A DNA stretch of 64,000 nt from Jaltomata sinuosa (lineage: Eukaryota > Streptophyta > Magnoliopsida > Solanales > Solanaceae), in the NCBI GenBank assembly GCA_003996215.1, contig QJPP01000446.1:37949-101948 (forward strand), in the 5' to 3' direction. A program made the position numbers and the translations under genes. The notes beneath the pieces were generated by a model. The model did not search any database and was not told the origin of the DNA. It was given only the letters and a program-made list of their open reading frames with translations. Shown here one piece after another: positions 25,426 through 38,450 of this stretch. The number at the start of each line of letters is the position of its first letter. The stretch's first letter is position 1.

Positions 25426-26086
25426 CATATTGTCTTTTTCGTTGTAAAATAAGTGTCACTTTTTTCTTGAACGTCAATTAATCAAAATTTTAAAGTTAAA
25501 TTAACTCAATATTTTAAAATTTACAAAGTTAGAAAAATATATATTATAAATTGCAATTCTAATTTCATATTTATAGTATTTAATTAAAAATATTACTTAG
25601 AAGATTTACGAATTTCTCCTTATAGAAAGTTGATCTACAACAACGCCACTTGTGTTACTTGTTATTGGGATCCTAACTAGACGGATGAATTTTCTTGTTT
25701 TCACATCCTTAATAAAAAAAAATCTTGAAAGATGCAAGAACTTTTTTCTTATAAACCCTAGTTTAATAGGAGGACAAACTAATAAGTTAACGGGTTAATT
25801 AATAACTATATATTTCTAATAATATTAATTTAATAAAATAAAATATAATTTAAATTATTTATCCGAATTCATATTAGTTGGATTTTAAAAAGTGAAAAGG
25901 AACAGATAATTTGAAACGAAGTGAGTAATAGAAAAGTATTTTCTTGGCCAAGTCATAAATTTGAGGCATTCAAGTGCATTATTTGCACAATTTGACTTAA
26001 GAAACAAAGTATAAAAATGGGACAAGTGTTTCGACCACGTTGTCACTATATGGGGGATAATTGAAGAAAATACTAGTTAATTAGTA

Positions 26087-26669
26087 TTCTTTCCGTCTAT
26101 GTTTACTTGTTCATCTTTAATTTGACATAAAATTTAAAAAATAATAAAATAATAAGTTTATTATATCACTCCCTAATTATGGTATGTTATTTAGGGGTTG
26201 TTTGATAGCTAGTAAAGAAGCAAGTCATTTGTGTATTAAGTAATGCATAAGTTATACAATGTCTTGTAGCTAGTTAGAAAACAAGTTAATTATGCAAGTA
26301 TGAAATTAATACTACGTTTAATTTGCAATTTAGAGACCCACATAACTAATATATGTATAAGTTATGTTATGAGAAAATTGATGTATTATATTATGCGGAG
26401 TAGAATATGAAATAGCTAATACCTTCATAGTTAATACTCGCATAATTAATGTTTACATAACTAATACTTGCATTACTAATATTTATAAATTCTAACCAAT
26501 TACCAGACGACCTTTAATGTTGGAAATTAAATTGAAAATAATTAAAGCATTAATAACAAGGATAAAATAGGTATAACATGCTAAATTATCTTTTGATATT
26601 TCAAACTGAACAAATAAAAGTAGACATTTATTTTTAGTATAATAAACAAGTAATCGTGAATGAAAGAAG
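26087..26669. mobile_element. Stowaway-like MITE split by a Tourist-like MITE
   Basis: The left end ttctttccgtctatgtttac and ttgttcatc are matched by the complementary right end aaacaagtaatcgtgaatga, aagaag. TA flanks both sides. The element at 26194-26513 sits inside it. Confidence 0.65.
26194..26513. mobile_element. Tourist-like MITE (TTA target site), nested
   Basis: The left end ggggttgtttgatagc and right end attaccagacgacct are imperfect inverted repeats with TTA at 26191-26193 and 26514-26516. The termini are of the same type as the elements at 52806 and 60534. Confidence 0.65.
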
Positions 26670-26872
26670 TACTTTAATTTATATTGATTAATAAATGGAA
26701 CAATATCTTTTTCAACTTAAAATAGGAACCTATTGATATATAGGCTCATAACTTAAGAGGCTCAAGAAAAAAAAGCTCGATGCTCAAACATTGAAGTACG
26801 TAGATATTCAAACAAGAGATCGATTTACTAATAATTAATTTGTGGATTGCAAGACCAATAAAGGTCAAATTT

Positions 26873-26990
26873 GACATTTGAGATTGCATTAATCGAAGAT
26901 ACGCAATAGAAGAAATTGCTTTGCATTAGCATTTGAGATTGCATTAATCGAAGATACATGACAAAAAGAAATTGTTCTGCATTTTTAAAC
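26873..26990. repeat. Two-copy tandem duplication, about 60 bp
   Basis: The string catttgagattgcattaatc followed by gaagatac occurs twice about 60 bp apart, each time followed by gaaattg and ctgcatt-like text. Confidence 0.8.
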
Positions 26991-27941
26991 TTCAACTTTA
27001 AAAAAACATCAAATTAAAATTTAAAAAAATTGCATCGTGATTTTTCTCGTTGTGATACTAACGAAAATGTGAGGCCATGAATTAAGGATACTTATTATTT
27101 GTCCAAAGTTTGCTAACAACCTAACACAACACTATCATTCAGAGACGAATTCAAAATTTAAAATTTATGAGTTCTCAACGATCTTAAATAAAAAAAAAAA
27201 AACTTTATCTGAAGTGCCCAAAGGATGTATATTGAAAAGTTTAAGCAAATTTTATTTCTGTCGTTAAAACAAGCGCTTATTTTGTTATTAAGTTCTCAAC
27301 AAATAATATCTATATATTTAATAAATTTTTCAATATAGAGTACGCAATTCGATATCCTACCTCATTCATCACTTGAAGCAAATTTTGTCTTTATTTTCAC
27401 ATTTGTGTGATCGTTAATGTCAATCGACAATACGTCACAACAAAAAATATTGAGCACCAAATGATTTATTTTATTCTAAAAATATTAATTACCACGATGA
27501 CCCTGTTAAATTATTTTACAAAAGTCATAACAAATATAATATATGCATTAATTTTAAATCTATAAAATTTGATTGTAAGCTAAAATTATTGACCTCAACA
27601 GTCTAGTGTCCCAAGGGTCACAATTCCAACCATAGTGCCTAGTAAAATCTTTCCTAATATTTTTATAATTATAGTGATTTAAATTTGCAACTTGTTTGAA
27701 ATTGAAACCTAATAATTGATTCTTTAATTTGAATAAAAATAATAATTCACTTGATGAATACATAAAATAATTAAATAATTGCATATCTATTTATATGGAA
27801 AAGGTCGGGCACAACCGATCGACATGAATATAATTCTTACGCTCTTAATTAGAAGTTTTATATTCGAGTTTTGAGAATAGATTATTATTTTTAAGGAATA
27901 CATGCATGCTTTATGCGGTGCAAATCTAGAGTAATTATAGC

Positions 27942-28510
27942 TTATCGAAGCGAATACAAACATCAATTGAAATGTAATTTAGCTAAAAGGTCTTGGATGT
28001 AGTGAAATCGTTGTGATATCTCTCTATCCTGAACGACTGAATCAAATATTTAGGGTTCAAATTCTTGAAACGAAAAACTTTTTGACGTGATCGAAAATGC
28101 AATTGTGAAAAATGAAAAAAAAAACTAATAAGAAACGTTTTATTTCTTAAAGGACTTTTATCCAATACAAATCTGACTTAATCAGATCGGTGAGAGATAA
28201 TTATAAATATCAAATACTATAGGTTATCGAAGCGAATACTGACATCAAGTAAAACCCAGCTAAAAGTTTTTGAATGTAGTGGGATCGCTATAATTTCTCT
28301 CTATCCTGAACGGTTGAATTAAATATGTAGGGTTCGAATTATCAAAACGGAAAATTTTTTAACACGATCAAAAATACGGTTGTGAAAATGAAAAAATAAA
28401 ATTTTAATAGAAAACATTTCATTCCTTAGTGGACTTTTATCCAATGCGAATCGGACTTAATCAAATCAAGTAAGGTATAATTATAAATTTCAAATACTAT
28501 ATGGTTAAAT
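27942..28510. repeat. Two-copy tandem duplication, about 280 bp
   Basis: Both copies run in order through ttatcgaagcgaatac, ctctctatcctgaacg, tagggttc, aaattttt/aactttttgacgtgatc-type sequence and ggacttttatccaat, then gcgaatcggacttaatca or its variant. Copy 1 starts at about 27942 and copy 2 at about 28222. The last motif again resembles a SINE tail. Confidence 0.78.
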
Positions 28511-30717
28511 AAAAAAATGATTAAACTTTAATCATCGTATTTTCTTTTGGATCTTTTATCCCTTTTTGAAAAAAAAAAACATGTTACTTCTACGTACCCT
28601 ATTCTATAGTTTCATTACCATTGAATGTGGATGTCAAATTTATTCCTTTAGTAAAGCAATAATCATTGTTATCTCTCACGGATGTAGCTTTTCTAAAATC
28701 GAATAATTAGAATTCAATATTTTTGAAGCGAAATATATATTTATAAGTAAAAAATTATTGAAATTTCAACAAATAGTAAATTTGAGCGAAATTGCAAATT
28801 GATTGTAGATAATTATTAGGACTTGTAAGGGCTGTCTCAACACATAGTAAGACAAGGGACTCACCGTGATGTTCAGTCCAGGGTGAAGCTAAAATTTTGA
28901 GTTCACAGGTATAGAACTCTAGAAAAAATAACTTATTAAGTTTTTGGATTTTCTTTTTGCATGTATATATCAAGTGAACTTTTAAATGCAAATATAAATT
29001 TTGATTAAAGTTATTGAGTTCTGCCGAACTCGTAGACAAGATTACGAATCCATCTCTGATGCCCACAAACCAAATTACGTTGTCATCGTCATTGACGTTC
29101 ACCAAGCGTAAGACACGTGGTTGGCACGATTGGTTGAGATCATCTTTGGCTACCCATAATATTAAGTGTACAATGCATAATTTGTGTTAAGAACCTTAAA
29201 AGTCGAAGCCATCAAATTTAAATTTTAAATCCGTCTCCTTATTTGCTCGAGCACTATCAATTAATTTCTCCTACTTTTCTATGAAAAGTTGGACAATTTT
29301 GATCACTAAGAGTAAGGGTACCAATCATTTCCCAAAAAGTAGTATATGACCATCCATTCAATTTTTTTTTTTCTATACAAAAAAAATTCCATCTCCTATT
29401 CCTTTTCCCAAGGCTAATAAAGCACCTAGGAACTCAAAAAGTGGTAAACATTCTTAAATAGAGGCAATGTGGTTGACACATGCATTTCAAAAATTCTTAA
29501 TAAAATTTCTAACTTTTGATTAATATTATCTTTATTTGAAGGCTATCCTTTTATCTCTTTTTAAATATCTACTTCGTACGTTACTAAAAAAAAGTGGAAA
29601 AAAAATAGTAGTGTCGAAAAAGTATATGTAGGGAAACAATATACTAAAATATTACTATTAAATTTTCCATTGAAATATGCTCAGTGATTGTTCGCACAGA
29701 TATTTTAACTGAATCAATGAGAAAAGAAAAAATAATAGTGTTTTTATACGAAAAAATTAGGAAGTTTCTCAATGTTTCAATGAGAATATGTTTTTTATCA
29801 TGTTTTTTCCCAATGAGCTAATTCGATGAAAAATTCATGTTTTATAACATAAATTTCTCATTAATTTACAGTAGAAAAAATCTCTATTTCTAGCGGTGTG
29901 AATCTAGCTACTCATTCACCTACATGTTGTTAGTTGGTTGCTCACCAAACCACTCATAGTGTTCTATTACTTTTTTATGTTCACTTTCACATACTATGTC
30001 ACCTACTATTTTTAAAAATTATGATTGTGATATTTAACATTCAAAGAAACCAACTCACAAAAAAAGACAGTCTATCGCATTAAGCATATCAAGGGGTGTA
30101 GTGTTGACAACCTAATCTAACGTAAATATCAATAACGAATTATTAACGAATTATACCACTTAAATTTGTAAGTTATAGATCACTCAAAATTAATTTTATC
30201 ATTACTTCAAGATTTTCCATCCAAGTCAACTTACAATATTTTGAAAAAGGAAAAAAGGCAACTTTAGTTGAATGATGTGATTTTTAGAAATAGGTAATGG
30301 ACAAATTAGAATTTTTCTTCCAAGAATCAATGAAGAGTGTTGTTTAGGCATTTAGGGTCCACATTGATTCTTTAAGGGTTGGCCCAAAGTCCCAAACAAC
30401 TTGATATGCCTTTAAAGAGAGGGGATTTGGATCAAGTGCAATCATGTTATAGTCATATAGTATATGGTAAAAAAATTATACTACATCATTTAGAGTATAT
30501 GTATATTTGTTTATATATTTATATTAAGTTAATAAATATATAATACAAATTACTTGATAATAAATATATATAGTTTGATGTAAACATCGATACAAATAGG
30601 TTTGCACTGCCGATATTTCATGGTAGTATGGCCCTTGCTCTTTACTAGGACTATACTACATTGAAGTTTTTCTTTTCGAAAAAAATAAGATCACAGCATT
30701 GAACGACTCTCAGTTTG

Positions 30718-30925
30718 AATTTTTTGGGGGCTATAAGATATAGATTTCTTATTCGAGTTTCTTTTTGGCTTTAAGATATAAACTTCTTACGAGTTTTTTT
30801 TTTTCTGGCTTTAAGATATTGACTTTTTATTCGAGTTTCCTTGTTGACTTTATATTGAATTTCAATTTGAATTCTTTTTTTTTTTTTTGGCTTTGAACTA
30901 TTGACTTTCTGTTCAAGTTTCTTTC
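30718..30925. repeat. Short tandem array, four to five copies of about 55 bp
   Basis: Repeats of ttggctttaagatatagatt followed by tcttattcgagtttc, increasingly diverged to the right, are separated by T runs. Confidence 0.75.
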
Positions 30926-30985
30926 TACAATATCCAAACTTTACTGATTTAGTTAATCTCAATTTTCACTTGAATGATTGAGGAT

Positions 30986-31687
30986 AGGGGTGTTCACGGG
31001 TCGGTTTGGATCGATTATTGGTCAAATCACCCTTAACCAAACCAATATAATTGGTTTTTAAAATTCTTAAAACCAAACAAAATATAATATACATTTAGTG
31101 GTATGATTGTTATCGATTTCGGTTCGGTTTGATTCGGTTATTCGGTTATTAACCATATACGAAAATAAAAGAAATGATTCATTCAAATGAGAAAAAAAGA
31201 CAATAATTTTTTTCAAAAAAAAAATACATTGTGAGATTACCACATAAAACAATAAAATGGCGTACTCTAATACAAAATATTTAAATTATAAATAAATTTT
31301 GATTAAAACATATATAAGATAATTAAAATATTCATAAAAAATAATAAATCATGTATATATAATTATAAAAAATATGTAATATAATTTATCGGTTCAGTTC
31401 GGTTATTTCTTCGGTTTTTCTGAGCAAAACCAAAACCAAACCAAATATTATCAGTTTTTAAATAATAAATCATGTATATATAATTATAAAAAATATGTAA
31501 TATAATTTATTGGTTCAGTTCGGTTATTTCTTTCGGTTTTTCTGAGCAAAACTAAAATCAAACCAAATATTATTAGTTTTTAAAAATGTAAAACCAAACC
31601 AAACCAAATAAAAATCAGTTTATTTAATCGGTTCAGTTCGATTTTTTGATTTGGATCGATTTTTACCCAAACTGTGAACACCCCTAG
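30986..31687. mobile_element. hAT-like MITE with aggggtgttcac termini
   Basis: The left end aggggtgttcacgggtcggt and right end acccaaactgtgaacacccc are inverted repeats. An exact 8-bp duplication, ttgaggat, lies at 30978-30985 and 31688-31695, the TSD length of hAT elements. The inside is rich in ggttcggttt/aaaccaaacc words and holds a 120-bp direct duplication (about 31338-31460 and 31462-31581). It is non-coding. Confidence 0.82.
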
Positions 31688-31715
31688 TTGAGGATAATAC
31701 ACTCTATTCAAGAAG

Positions 31716-32738
31716 ATTGTCTTTTCTAGACTTTAAATTCAAAATCTCTGATTAAAAAAGTCGATATAATCAATACATGAAGGAGTATACATGCTGATCG
31801 ATTAACCCTTGTTAATTGATTGGCAAAATGGGGTGTCCACGTTAATATAAATTGTGTGCTATGCAATATTCAAACCAAAGAGACACTCTCACACTTGTAG
31901 TTTAATTGCTCTTTTACCACACATATATGACACGTCTCAAATTAAATGTAATAAGAGTGAAAAAATAAGAAATTTTGTATGTTAAATTGATTGGGTATAC
32001 ATGGTTATCCAAGGTTGTCAATAACAGGTCTACCACATCTGGATGAAAAGAAATGGTCGCAAATTCCAACAAAGAAGAAGGGAGAATGCAATGCTCGATG
32101 CAGGTAAGTTTTTAACTGTCTGATTCACACTTGTCAAGTTGTTCTCAATTCCGCGTTCGACGTAACATCTAACACTCTAAGGGATATTTAGGGCCAGGCC
32201 CACCCAATTTGCAAAAGTCAGTGACAAACTAGATTATGGCCCATCACAATAGGACATTCAATATTTGAGCTTGTTGTTTTAAATGCAAAACTTTCATAGA
32301 ATAATCAGACACGAATTTAAGTTATATACATTATTAGTATTAAAAGAAATACTACTACATAACCCAAAAGATATTTATAGGGAAATCTTTTTTCAAAATG
32401 TGAGATTTTTAATTTGAAAATAAGATAAATTAGTAACTAAAAGTCAAGTGACTTAATACTATAGAAAAAGAACTGTACTACGATTAGGTGTAGCAAAATT
32501 AGACCATAAAATAATGACCAGTTCAATTTATTTAAGTTTGATTGAGTTAAAGGCCAGCTTATTTTATTAATTCAACTCATTTTAAAACTGGATTGATATG
32601 CGATTCAGATTGACCCATGAAAAATTTCGTCTAAATATTTCTGAAAAATATTTTTCATTTGATATGTTATATATAATCATAAAGTAGGAAAATTATTTTA
32701 TTTACGCAAATAACTTTTAAAAAAATAAACAAAGAATT
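31716..32738. repeat. Left copy of a 1.02-kb direct repeat flanking a retroelement fragment
   Basis: From attgtcttttctaga to acaaagaatttaa this segment matches 35482-36507 almost base for base, with scattered substitutions (for example cccttg against tccttg near 31806). It contains no gene. Its right end butts directly onto broken gag sequence. Confidence 0.93.
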
Positions 32739-33952
32739 TAATATTTTTGCCATCATATTTTCTAACTTGGACGTCCCTGTCTCATTGCTAGTTCTTTCTC
32801 GGTTACCAGGTGGTACGTACAACCCACCTCTATCAGTGTTATTTCTCCAGTTCCCCTGATCACGGTCTCTGTAGCCAGCTTTTTCATGGTAGTTGTCCCT
32901 CTGATAGTTCCGACCTTGGTTTCCTTGGCCATTGGCCTGGAAACCTCCCAAATAATTCGCCTCCTCATCAGACTCGAACTCTGCTGCTCTACTTTGGGAA
33001 CTCACAACTTTTACTTTCTCCACATCTGCTGACAGCAAATGTTTTGTCAATAGGTCCATTTGCGTCTTCAGATGGGCCATATCTTGGTCCCGCTCTTCCT
33101 CTTTCCTGCGCTGTTCTGCAGACATACCGACTGTATGAGTGCTAGCAGCCGTCTCGGTGTCCCGTGTATGCCAGGCCCTGTTGGTTTTAGTGAGCCGGTC
33201 CAGAATAGCTGTGGCATCGATGAAAGTGAGACCCATAAATGCTCCACCTGCTGCGTTATCTAGTGTCGGCTTGGTAGTCGAATTCAGTGCCCTGTAGAAT
33301 GTCTGCATCAAAAACTCGTCGTTCAACTGATGGTTAGGGCATTGTGTCAGCTTCTTCTTGAATCGCAGCCAGGTCTCGTGCAATGCTTCGTGAGGTTGCT
33401 GCCTAAAATTGCTAATCTCATCCCTCAACTGTATCATCCTAGAGGGAGGAAAGAACCTTTCTAGGAAAGCTCCTTCAACTCTCCCCAAGTTGCGATAGAG
33501 TCGGGGGTCAGCTCTGTCAACCATAGCGCTGCCTCATCAGACAGAGACAACGGAAACAACCTGAGCCTGATCGCTGTCTGACTCACACCAGGCAATTCGA
33601 ATGACTTGCAGATACCCACAAAGTTCATCAGGTGTCTGTTTGGATCATCACCAGCCGTACCTCGGAATAATCCCTTTAAGTTCAACAGCTGGAGCATTGT
33701 GCTAGTTATGTTGAACTTAGCCCCGGGCGCTAGTGGAGGGAGAATAATAGCGCCCGTAGCACCAGCTCCGTCTAATGCAGTGTCATCCTCTATATCTTCA
33801 GCATTCAAGTGATGCTGATCCTGTTGAACCTGCTGTGCTGCAGCGAGCCTTGCTGCCTCCGTCTGGTGTGCGGCCATGGTTTGCCTTAGCGTTCTTGTGA
33901 GCTCGGGGTCGTAGGGTAATATTGGTTCACCCGAGCGTCGGGTACTTGGCAT
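32739..33952 (-). pseudogene. Truncated, frameshifted Athila-like gag
   Basis: Reading from 33952 downwards, the product matches the first 400 or so residues of the gag at 56363-58891 (for example LLNLKGLFRGTAGDDPN, HLMNFVGICKSFELPGVSQ, FFPPSRMIQLRDEISNFRQ). A one-base deletion near 33465-33475 shifts the frame after ATWGEL. The homology stops abruptly at about 32739, inside the equivalent of residue 400, where the 1.02-kb repeat begins, so the rest of gag, the protease and the second LTR are missing. It is not expected to make a working Gag. Confidence 0.9.
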
Positions 33953-34057
33953 GCACTACTCAGTACCCTGTAATAAACAAAAACAACAAATAAAAGTAAA
34001 ATCAGGAAATATGACTAAGAGTCAAATAAACACACAAGACTTAATAAACAACCGTCT

Positions 34058-34075
34058 TCCCCGGCAACGGCGCCA
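34058..34075 (-). other. Primer-binding site for tRNA-Asp (truncated element)
   Basis: The plus strand reads TCCCCGGCAACGGCGCCA, the 3' end of plant tRNA-Asp with CCA, five bases from the LTR. On the element's own (minus) strand this is the complementary primer site. A tRNA-Asp primer is typical of Athila-group elements. Confidence 0.87.
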
Positions 34076-35017
34076 AAATTTGATACGCCCAAATTACAAC
34101 TCCAATTACGAAGCGTAAGCGGTCGCTGTCAAATATAGAACCCAACTAAGGTTGGGGTCGATCCCACAGGGAATAAGGTGCAAATTAAATCGATAGTGAA
34201 TTAAATGACTAGTAGTCGATAGTTTCCGATAAATCGGGGGGTGTTGTGTGAACAATATTTAACCAAAGCAAATAATAATGTGCGATTAATAATCAATATG
34301 AGAGTGAACTAGGGAAATGTTCACCATAGCGTCGTAACAATTTCGACTCCAGGTTTAACCGGGTTCGCTCTATATGCATATCACGATGTGATTGAACTTA
34401 TGGTATCGTCTAAACGTTTCTCACCCAATTAGACAACTTTCCTTTTCAATTCTCTCGAACTTGAAAAGGTGAACTTCCTTATTTCAATCCTAAACATCAA
34501 GTAGATTAATCTAGTTACAGCATTAATCATGAGACGAGAATTGGTAGTCTCGAATCCTTGTAGTTAATCAAATTTCCCGGTTTTAATCTCTTTACTCAAG
34601 CAAATTAAACCTAGGCATGTTCTAATGTTTGCAACTACCAGAAAACGTTAGTAATTGAATGATTAACCACGTGACAACATAAAGATAGAACCCTACGCTA
34701 CCCGGAATCTATATTGCTACTTTAGCCATGGGTCCCACAACCCTAGTTGTGGGAAGTTAGTTACTCATGCTATTAGGAAAAGAGAAGAGATTTATATTCA
34801 TAATACAGCGAAAAGAATCTTACAATATAATGAACACAAACTTCAATTTATCCAAGAACAAGAATCCAAGATCCCAAGAACAATGGAAGAACAAGATTGA
34901 AGAAGAAGACAAACGTGTTTGTTGTGTTTCTTCCTCTCAAAAGTCGCTCAAAATGATCCTAAAACTAATGGGTAATGAATTTGTAAAATGAATGAAATAA
35001 AATAAACCTAACTTAGG

Positions 35018-35025
35018 TATTTATA
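35018..35025 (-). promoter_or_regulatory. LTR TATA box (truncated element)
   Basis: The minus strand reads TATAAATA, in the same place as the TATA boxes of the other two LTRs, downstream of the palindrome cluster. Confidence 0.65.
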
Positions 35026-35079
35026 GGAGTCCAGGAAATAAACCCAAAAACGTTCGGAATCCGCGTTGCGTGTTCTGCC

Positions 35080-35320
35080 TTAACTTGACGGTTCGGGTGA
35101 CGGACCGTCACAAGCTTGACGGACCGTCACTCCAAGCCGTCGCGACTATCCAGTGCTTGATCCTTTTTAGTCTCAACTTGACGGTCTTCTTGACGGACCG
35201 TCACATGGGTGACGGCCCGTCATGGTGGCCGTCACCACTAGGCAGTGTGCTGCTCGCCTTGACGGTCTTCTTGACGGACCGTCACATGTGTGACGGCCCG
35301 TCATGGTGGCCGTCACTCTT
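35080..35320 (-). promoter_or_regulatory. Cluster of TGACGG-N-CCGTCA palindromes in the LTR U3
   Basis: At least six palindromes (TGACGGACCGTCA and TGACGGCCCGTCA), with further half sites such as cttgacggtcttc, lie in about 240 bp. A unit of about 100 bp is itself duplicated. Half sites contain TGACG, the core recognised by TGA-type bZIP factors. The cluster is directly upstream of the TATA box in the element's orientation, so it is a candidate enhancer. Confidence 0.6.
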
Positions 35321-35481
35321 ATCCAGAATTCTCTTTTTCGCGTATTTCCTTCCGTTTCCATGTTTGTCTCCATTTCCTGAAAATACAACATAAAAACATC
35401 AAAAACGACGACGGTTGCTTGAAAACTCACGATTATTCTTAGTTAAAGGAGTCAAATGTGCCGTAGAATGGTGGCACATCA

Positions 35482-36507
35482 ATTGTCTTTTCTAGATTTT
35501 AAATTCAAAATCTCTAATTAAAAAAGTCGATATAAGCAATACATGAAGGAGTATACATGCTGATCGATTAATCCTTGTTAATTGATTGGCAAAATGGGGT
35601 GTCCACGTTAATATAAATTGTGTGCTATGCAATATTCAAACCAAAGAGACACTCTCACACTTGTTGTTTGATTGCTCTTTTACCACACATATATGACACG
35701 TCTCAAATTAAATGTAATAAGAGTGAAAAAATAAGAAATTTTGTATGTTAAATTGATTGGGTATACATGGTTATCCAAGGTTGTCAATAACAGGTCTACC
35801 ACATTTGGATGAAAAGAAATGGTCGCAAATTCCAACAAAGAAGAAGGGAGAATGCAATGCTCGATGCAGGTAAGTTTTTAACTGTCTGATTCACACTTCT
35901 CAAGTTGTTCTCAATTCCGCGTTCGACGTAACATCTAACACTCTTAGGGATATTTAGGGCCAGGCCCACCCAATTTGCAAAAGTCAGTGACAAACTAGAT
36001 TATGGCCCATCACAATAGGACATTCAATATTTGAGCTTGTTGTTTTAAATGCAAAACTTTCATAGAATAATCAGACACGAATTTAAGTTATATACATTAT
36101 TAGTATTAAAAGAAATACTACTACATAACCCAAAAGATATTTATAGGGAAATCTTTTTTCAAAATGTGAGATTTTTAATTTGAAAATAAGATAAATTAGT
36201 AACTAAAAGTCAAGTGACTTAATACTATAGAAAAAGAACTGTACTACGATTAGGTGTAGCAAAATTAGACCATAAAATAATGACCAGTTCAATTTAGTTA
36301 AGTTTGATTGAGTTAAAGGCCAACTTATTTTGTTAATTCAACTCATTTTAAAACTGGATTGATATGCGATTCAGATTGACCCATGAAATTTTTTGTCTAA
36401 GTATTTTTGAAAAATATTTTTCATTTGATATGTTATATATAATCATAAAGTAAGGAAAATGGTTTTATTTACGCAAATAAATTTTAAAAATATAAACAAC
36501 GAATTTA
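35482..36507. repeat. Right copy of the 1.02-kb direct repeat
   Basis: It starts in the base after the LTR terminal CA, with attgtcttttctagat, and parallels 31716-32738 to aacaacgaatttaa. After that the sequence goes on into unique spacer (aacttagtaagaattg), so this copy keeps the ancestral right-hand context. Confidence 0.93.
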
Positions 36508-38450
36508 AAACTTAGTAAGAATTGAACGAGTTGGGTTATGACCCGATTTTTAGCCCATTTGAACTCAACTCGTTTTAATCCAAGTAACTTTTGGATGTGT
36601 TATTAACTCGATCATTTTGACATGTTCAAATTCAATTCAGCTCGCCTATTTGACATCTCTACTAACGATATATATAACTTAAACTTGATAGATAGACCAA
36701 ACTTTCCACAAGTAGTACATTGATGATGAAATCTAATTGAACAACTATTCACATATATCCTGGACCATCTTTATTAATACTTGGACCACATGATTGTTGA
36801 CAAATACTTGTACTTCTTTGGGCCTAACTTGTTCATGGTCCAATAAAATTTTGGATTCCACATTGATTTTTATGATTTGGATAACTATTGGCTGAGTTTA
36901 TTGACTTTTACTTTTCCACTAGAATACTAGTACACCTAGCACAGATATTTTTTAGTAGGCGTTTGGTCATAAAAATTAAATATTTTTTATTTTATTTAAA
37001 ATCTTTGAAGTTGGAATTGAAGATAAAATTGTGTTTGATTATACTTTTTTCAAAGAATAGAAGAAAATATTTTCTTTGAAATTCATGAAGATGGAGTGAT
37101 TGGCTACCTGAACTTCCACTTTGATGGACATGATTCGATTTCTTAGCTTGTAATCTTCATTTCCCTTTCCCCTACCTCCGTTTTTTTAAAAAAAAATAAA
37201 AAAACAGGTTATAAGTTGTTTTTCAAATTTAGAGTCCAACTTGGAATCCTCTTCGCATGAACTGTACCATGTGATATCTCTCTCTCTCTCTCGATATCCG
37301 GAATTCACTAGTTTGATTAATGCATATCACGTATGTCTCGTTAAGGGGAAATCACTTCTTACTAGGAATTTCTCCTTTGCTAGGGTATGGATTCAAAATT
37401 TGAAATTTATGGATTTTAACAACGACCATAAATTAATATACAATAATAATTGTGCTCAAAGTCAAATATTTATAGACATTTAGTGGATTTCTTAATAAAA
37501 AGACATTATATGTGCAAAGCTACTGAATTTTTGTAAATACATAAGTTACATGTAGATCTACTTCTAAGAAACTCCATCTATCTCACCACGTCCCTCGCTT
37601 ATAGCCATACCTATGACGAAAAATCTTGGCAATGTCAACTGGGTTGAATTGGGCTGGGCCATAAAGTATCTATTCATGACAAAAATGTTACTAACATTGA
37701 TGAAAATCACATGAGAAAAGGAACATAGTTATGGTCCTTGTGCAAACATTTCAAAGTTAAGTGACGAGCAAATTTCACAAAACACGGTAGTATAGAGTGG
37801 AATTACATAACGCGATGACACTTTTAATTACAAATCTTGCTCGAGTTTAGGCGAGATACAGTGTATCCGACGCACGTAGAGTCCATTTACACAACTGATG
37901 GATAGATCACTAGTAAAGTTCAGCCCAATTACTCATATAAAAGTGCTTAATAGGCTACTATTACAACCTATCAACCCAACTCCTAAGTTTCTTTGATAAA
38001 GATAAAGCCCATAGTGAAATTTTGATTACTAAGTAGGCTTGCACAATACCAATAAATTGAAGCCCTCTTCAATATGAGATTGTCAATGAAGGCCCATTCC
38101 AGGCTAAAATTTTGGGCCCATTTTGGAAGGATCTATTGTAATCGAATTTGAACATAATTGAGTGTAATTATATGATTTTAGTTTTATTTGTCTGATTAAG
38201 TAGTTACTTGATCAATATGAATTTGGGGTAATTAAGGGAGAGCATTTAGCTCTCTAATTTGGATGGAGAAGGTGAGGATTAGTGGTAATTACGCTTGTGC
38301 ATTCAAACATGACTGTGATTATCGTTTAACAAACAAACAAGTCCTTATAATTATTAAGTTGTGCAACTACTAGCGTATTGAATGCACAGCTAAGTAGTTA
38401 AGAGTATATAATAATTAACAAACACACCTCTATCGCGACGATTATAATAC
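36508..38450. other. Spacer left of the Ran duplication
   Basis: AT-rich sequence with a MITE fragment starting tagtaggcgtttggtcat near 36953, a (TC)n run at 37276-37293 and a degenerate repeat near 37383-37560 (gattcaaaatttgaaat). I see no gene. Confidence 0.6.

Larger units (their letters stand above)
20821..30977. other. Ten-kilobase gene-free AT-rich region
   Basis: No open frame here resembles a known protein; the longest are short and stop-rich. Besides the elements listed separately there are degenerate repeats: a pair of related blocks at 22675-22740 and 23050-23130 (sharing caaagaaaaggactgacata-like text), SINE-like remnants near 27785-27915, and MITE remnants near 27125-27350 and 28880-29060. 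The rest is AT-rich sequence in which I see no structure. Confidence 0.6.
34081..35481 (-). repeat. LTR of the truncated Athila-like element (its 5' LTR)
   Basis: It begins tgatacgcccaaattac and ends gtggcacatca (TG...CA), about 1401 bp. It aligns along its length with the LTRs at 53505 and 59010 (shared caaatata..aacccaa, aaggttggggtcga, cctaggcatgttctaatgtt, tacccggaatctatattgct) but is clearly diverged. It is on the gag side of the element, hence the 5' LTR in minus orientation. Confidence 0.92.

Noticed and set aside
32810..33145. Plus-strand frames opposite the gag fragment (also 56418-57119 and 58530-58847)
   Set aside because: Antisense shadows of the gag-protease reading frame.
35070..35430. 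Frames of 85-107 codons in the truncated LTR
   Set aside because: Made by the GC-rich palindrome repeats; repetitive and non-coding.
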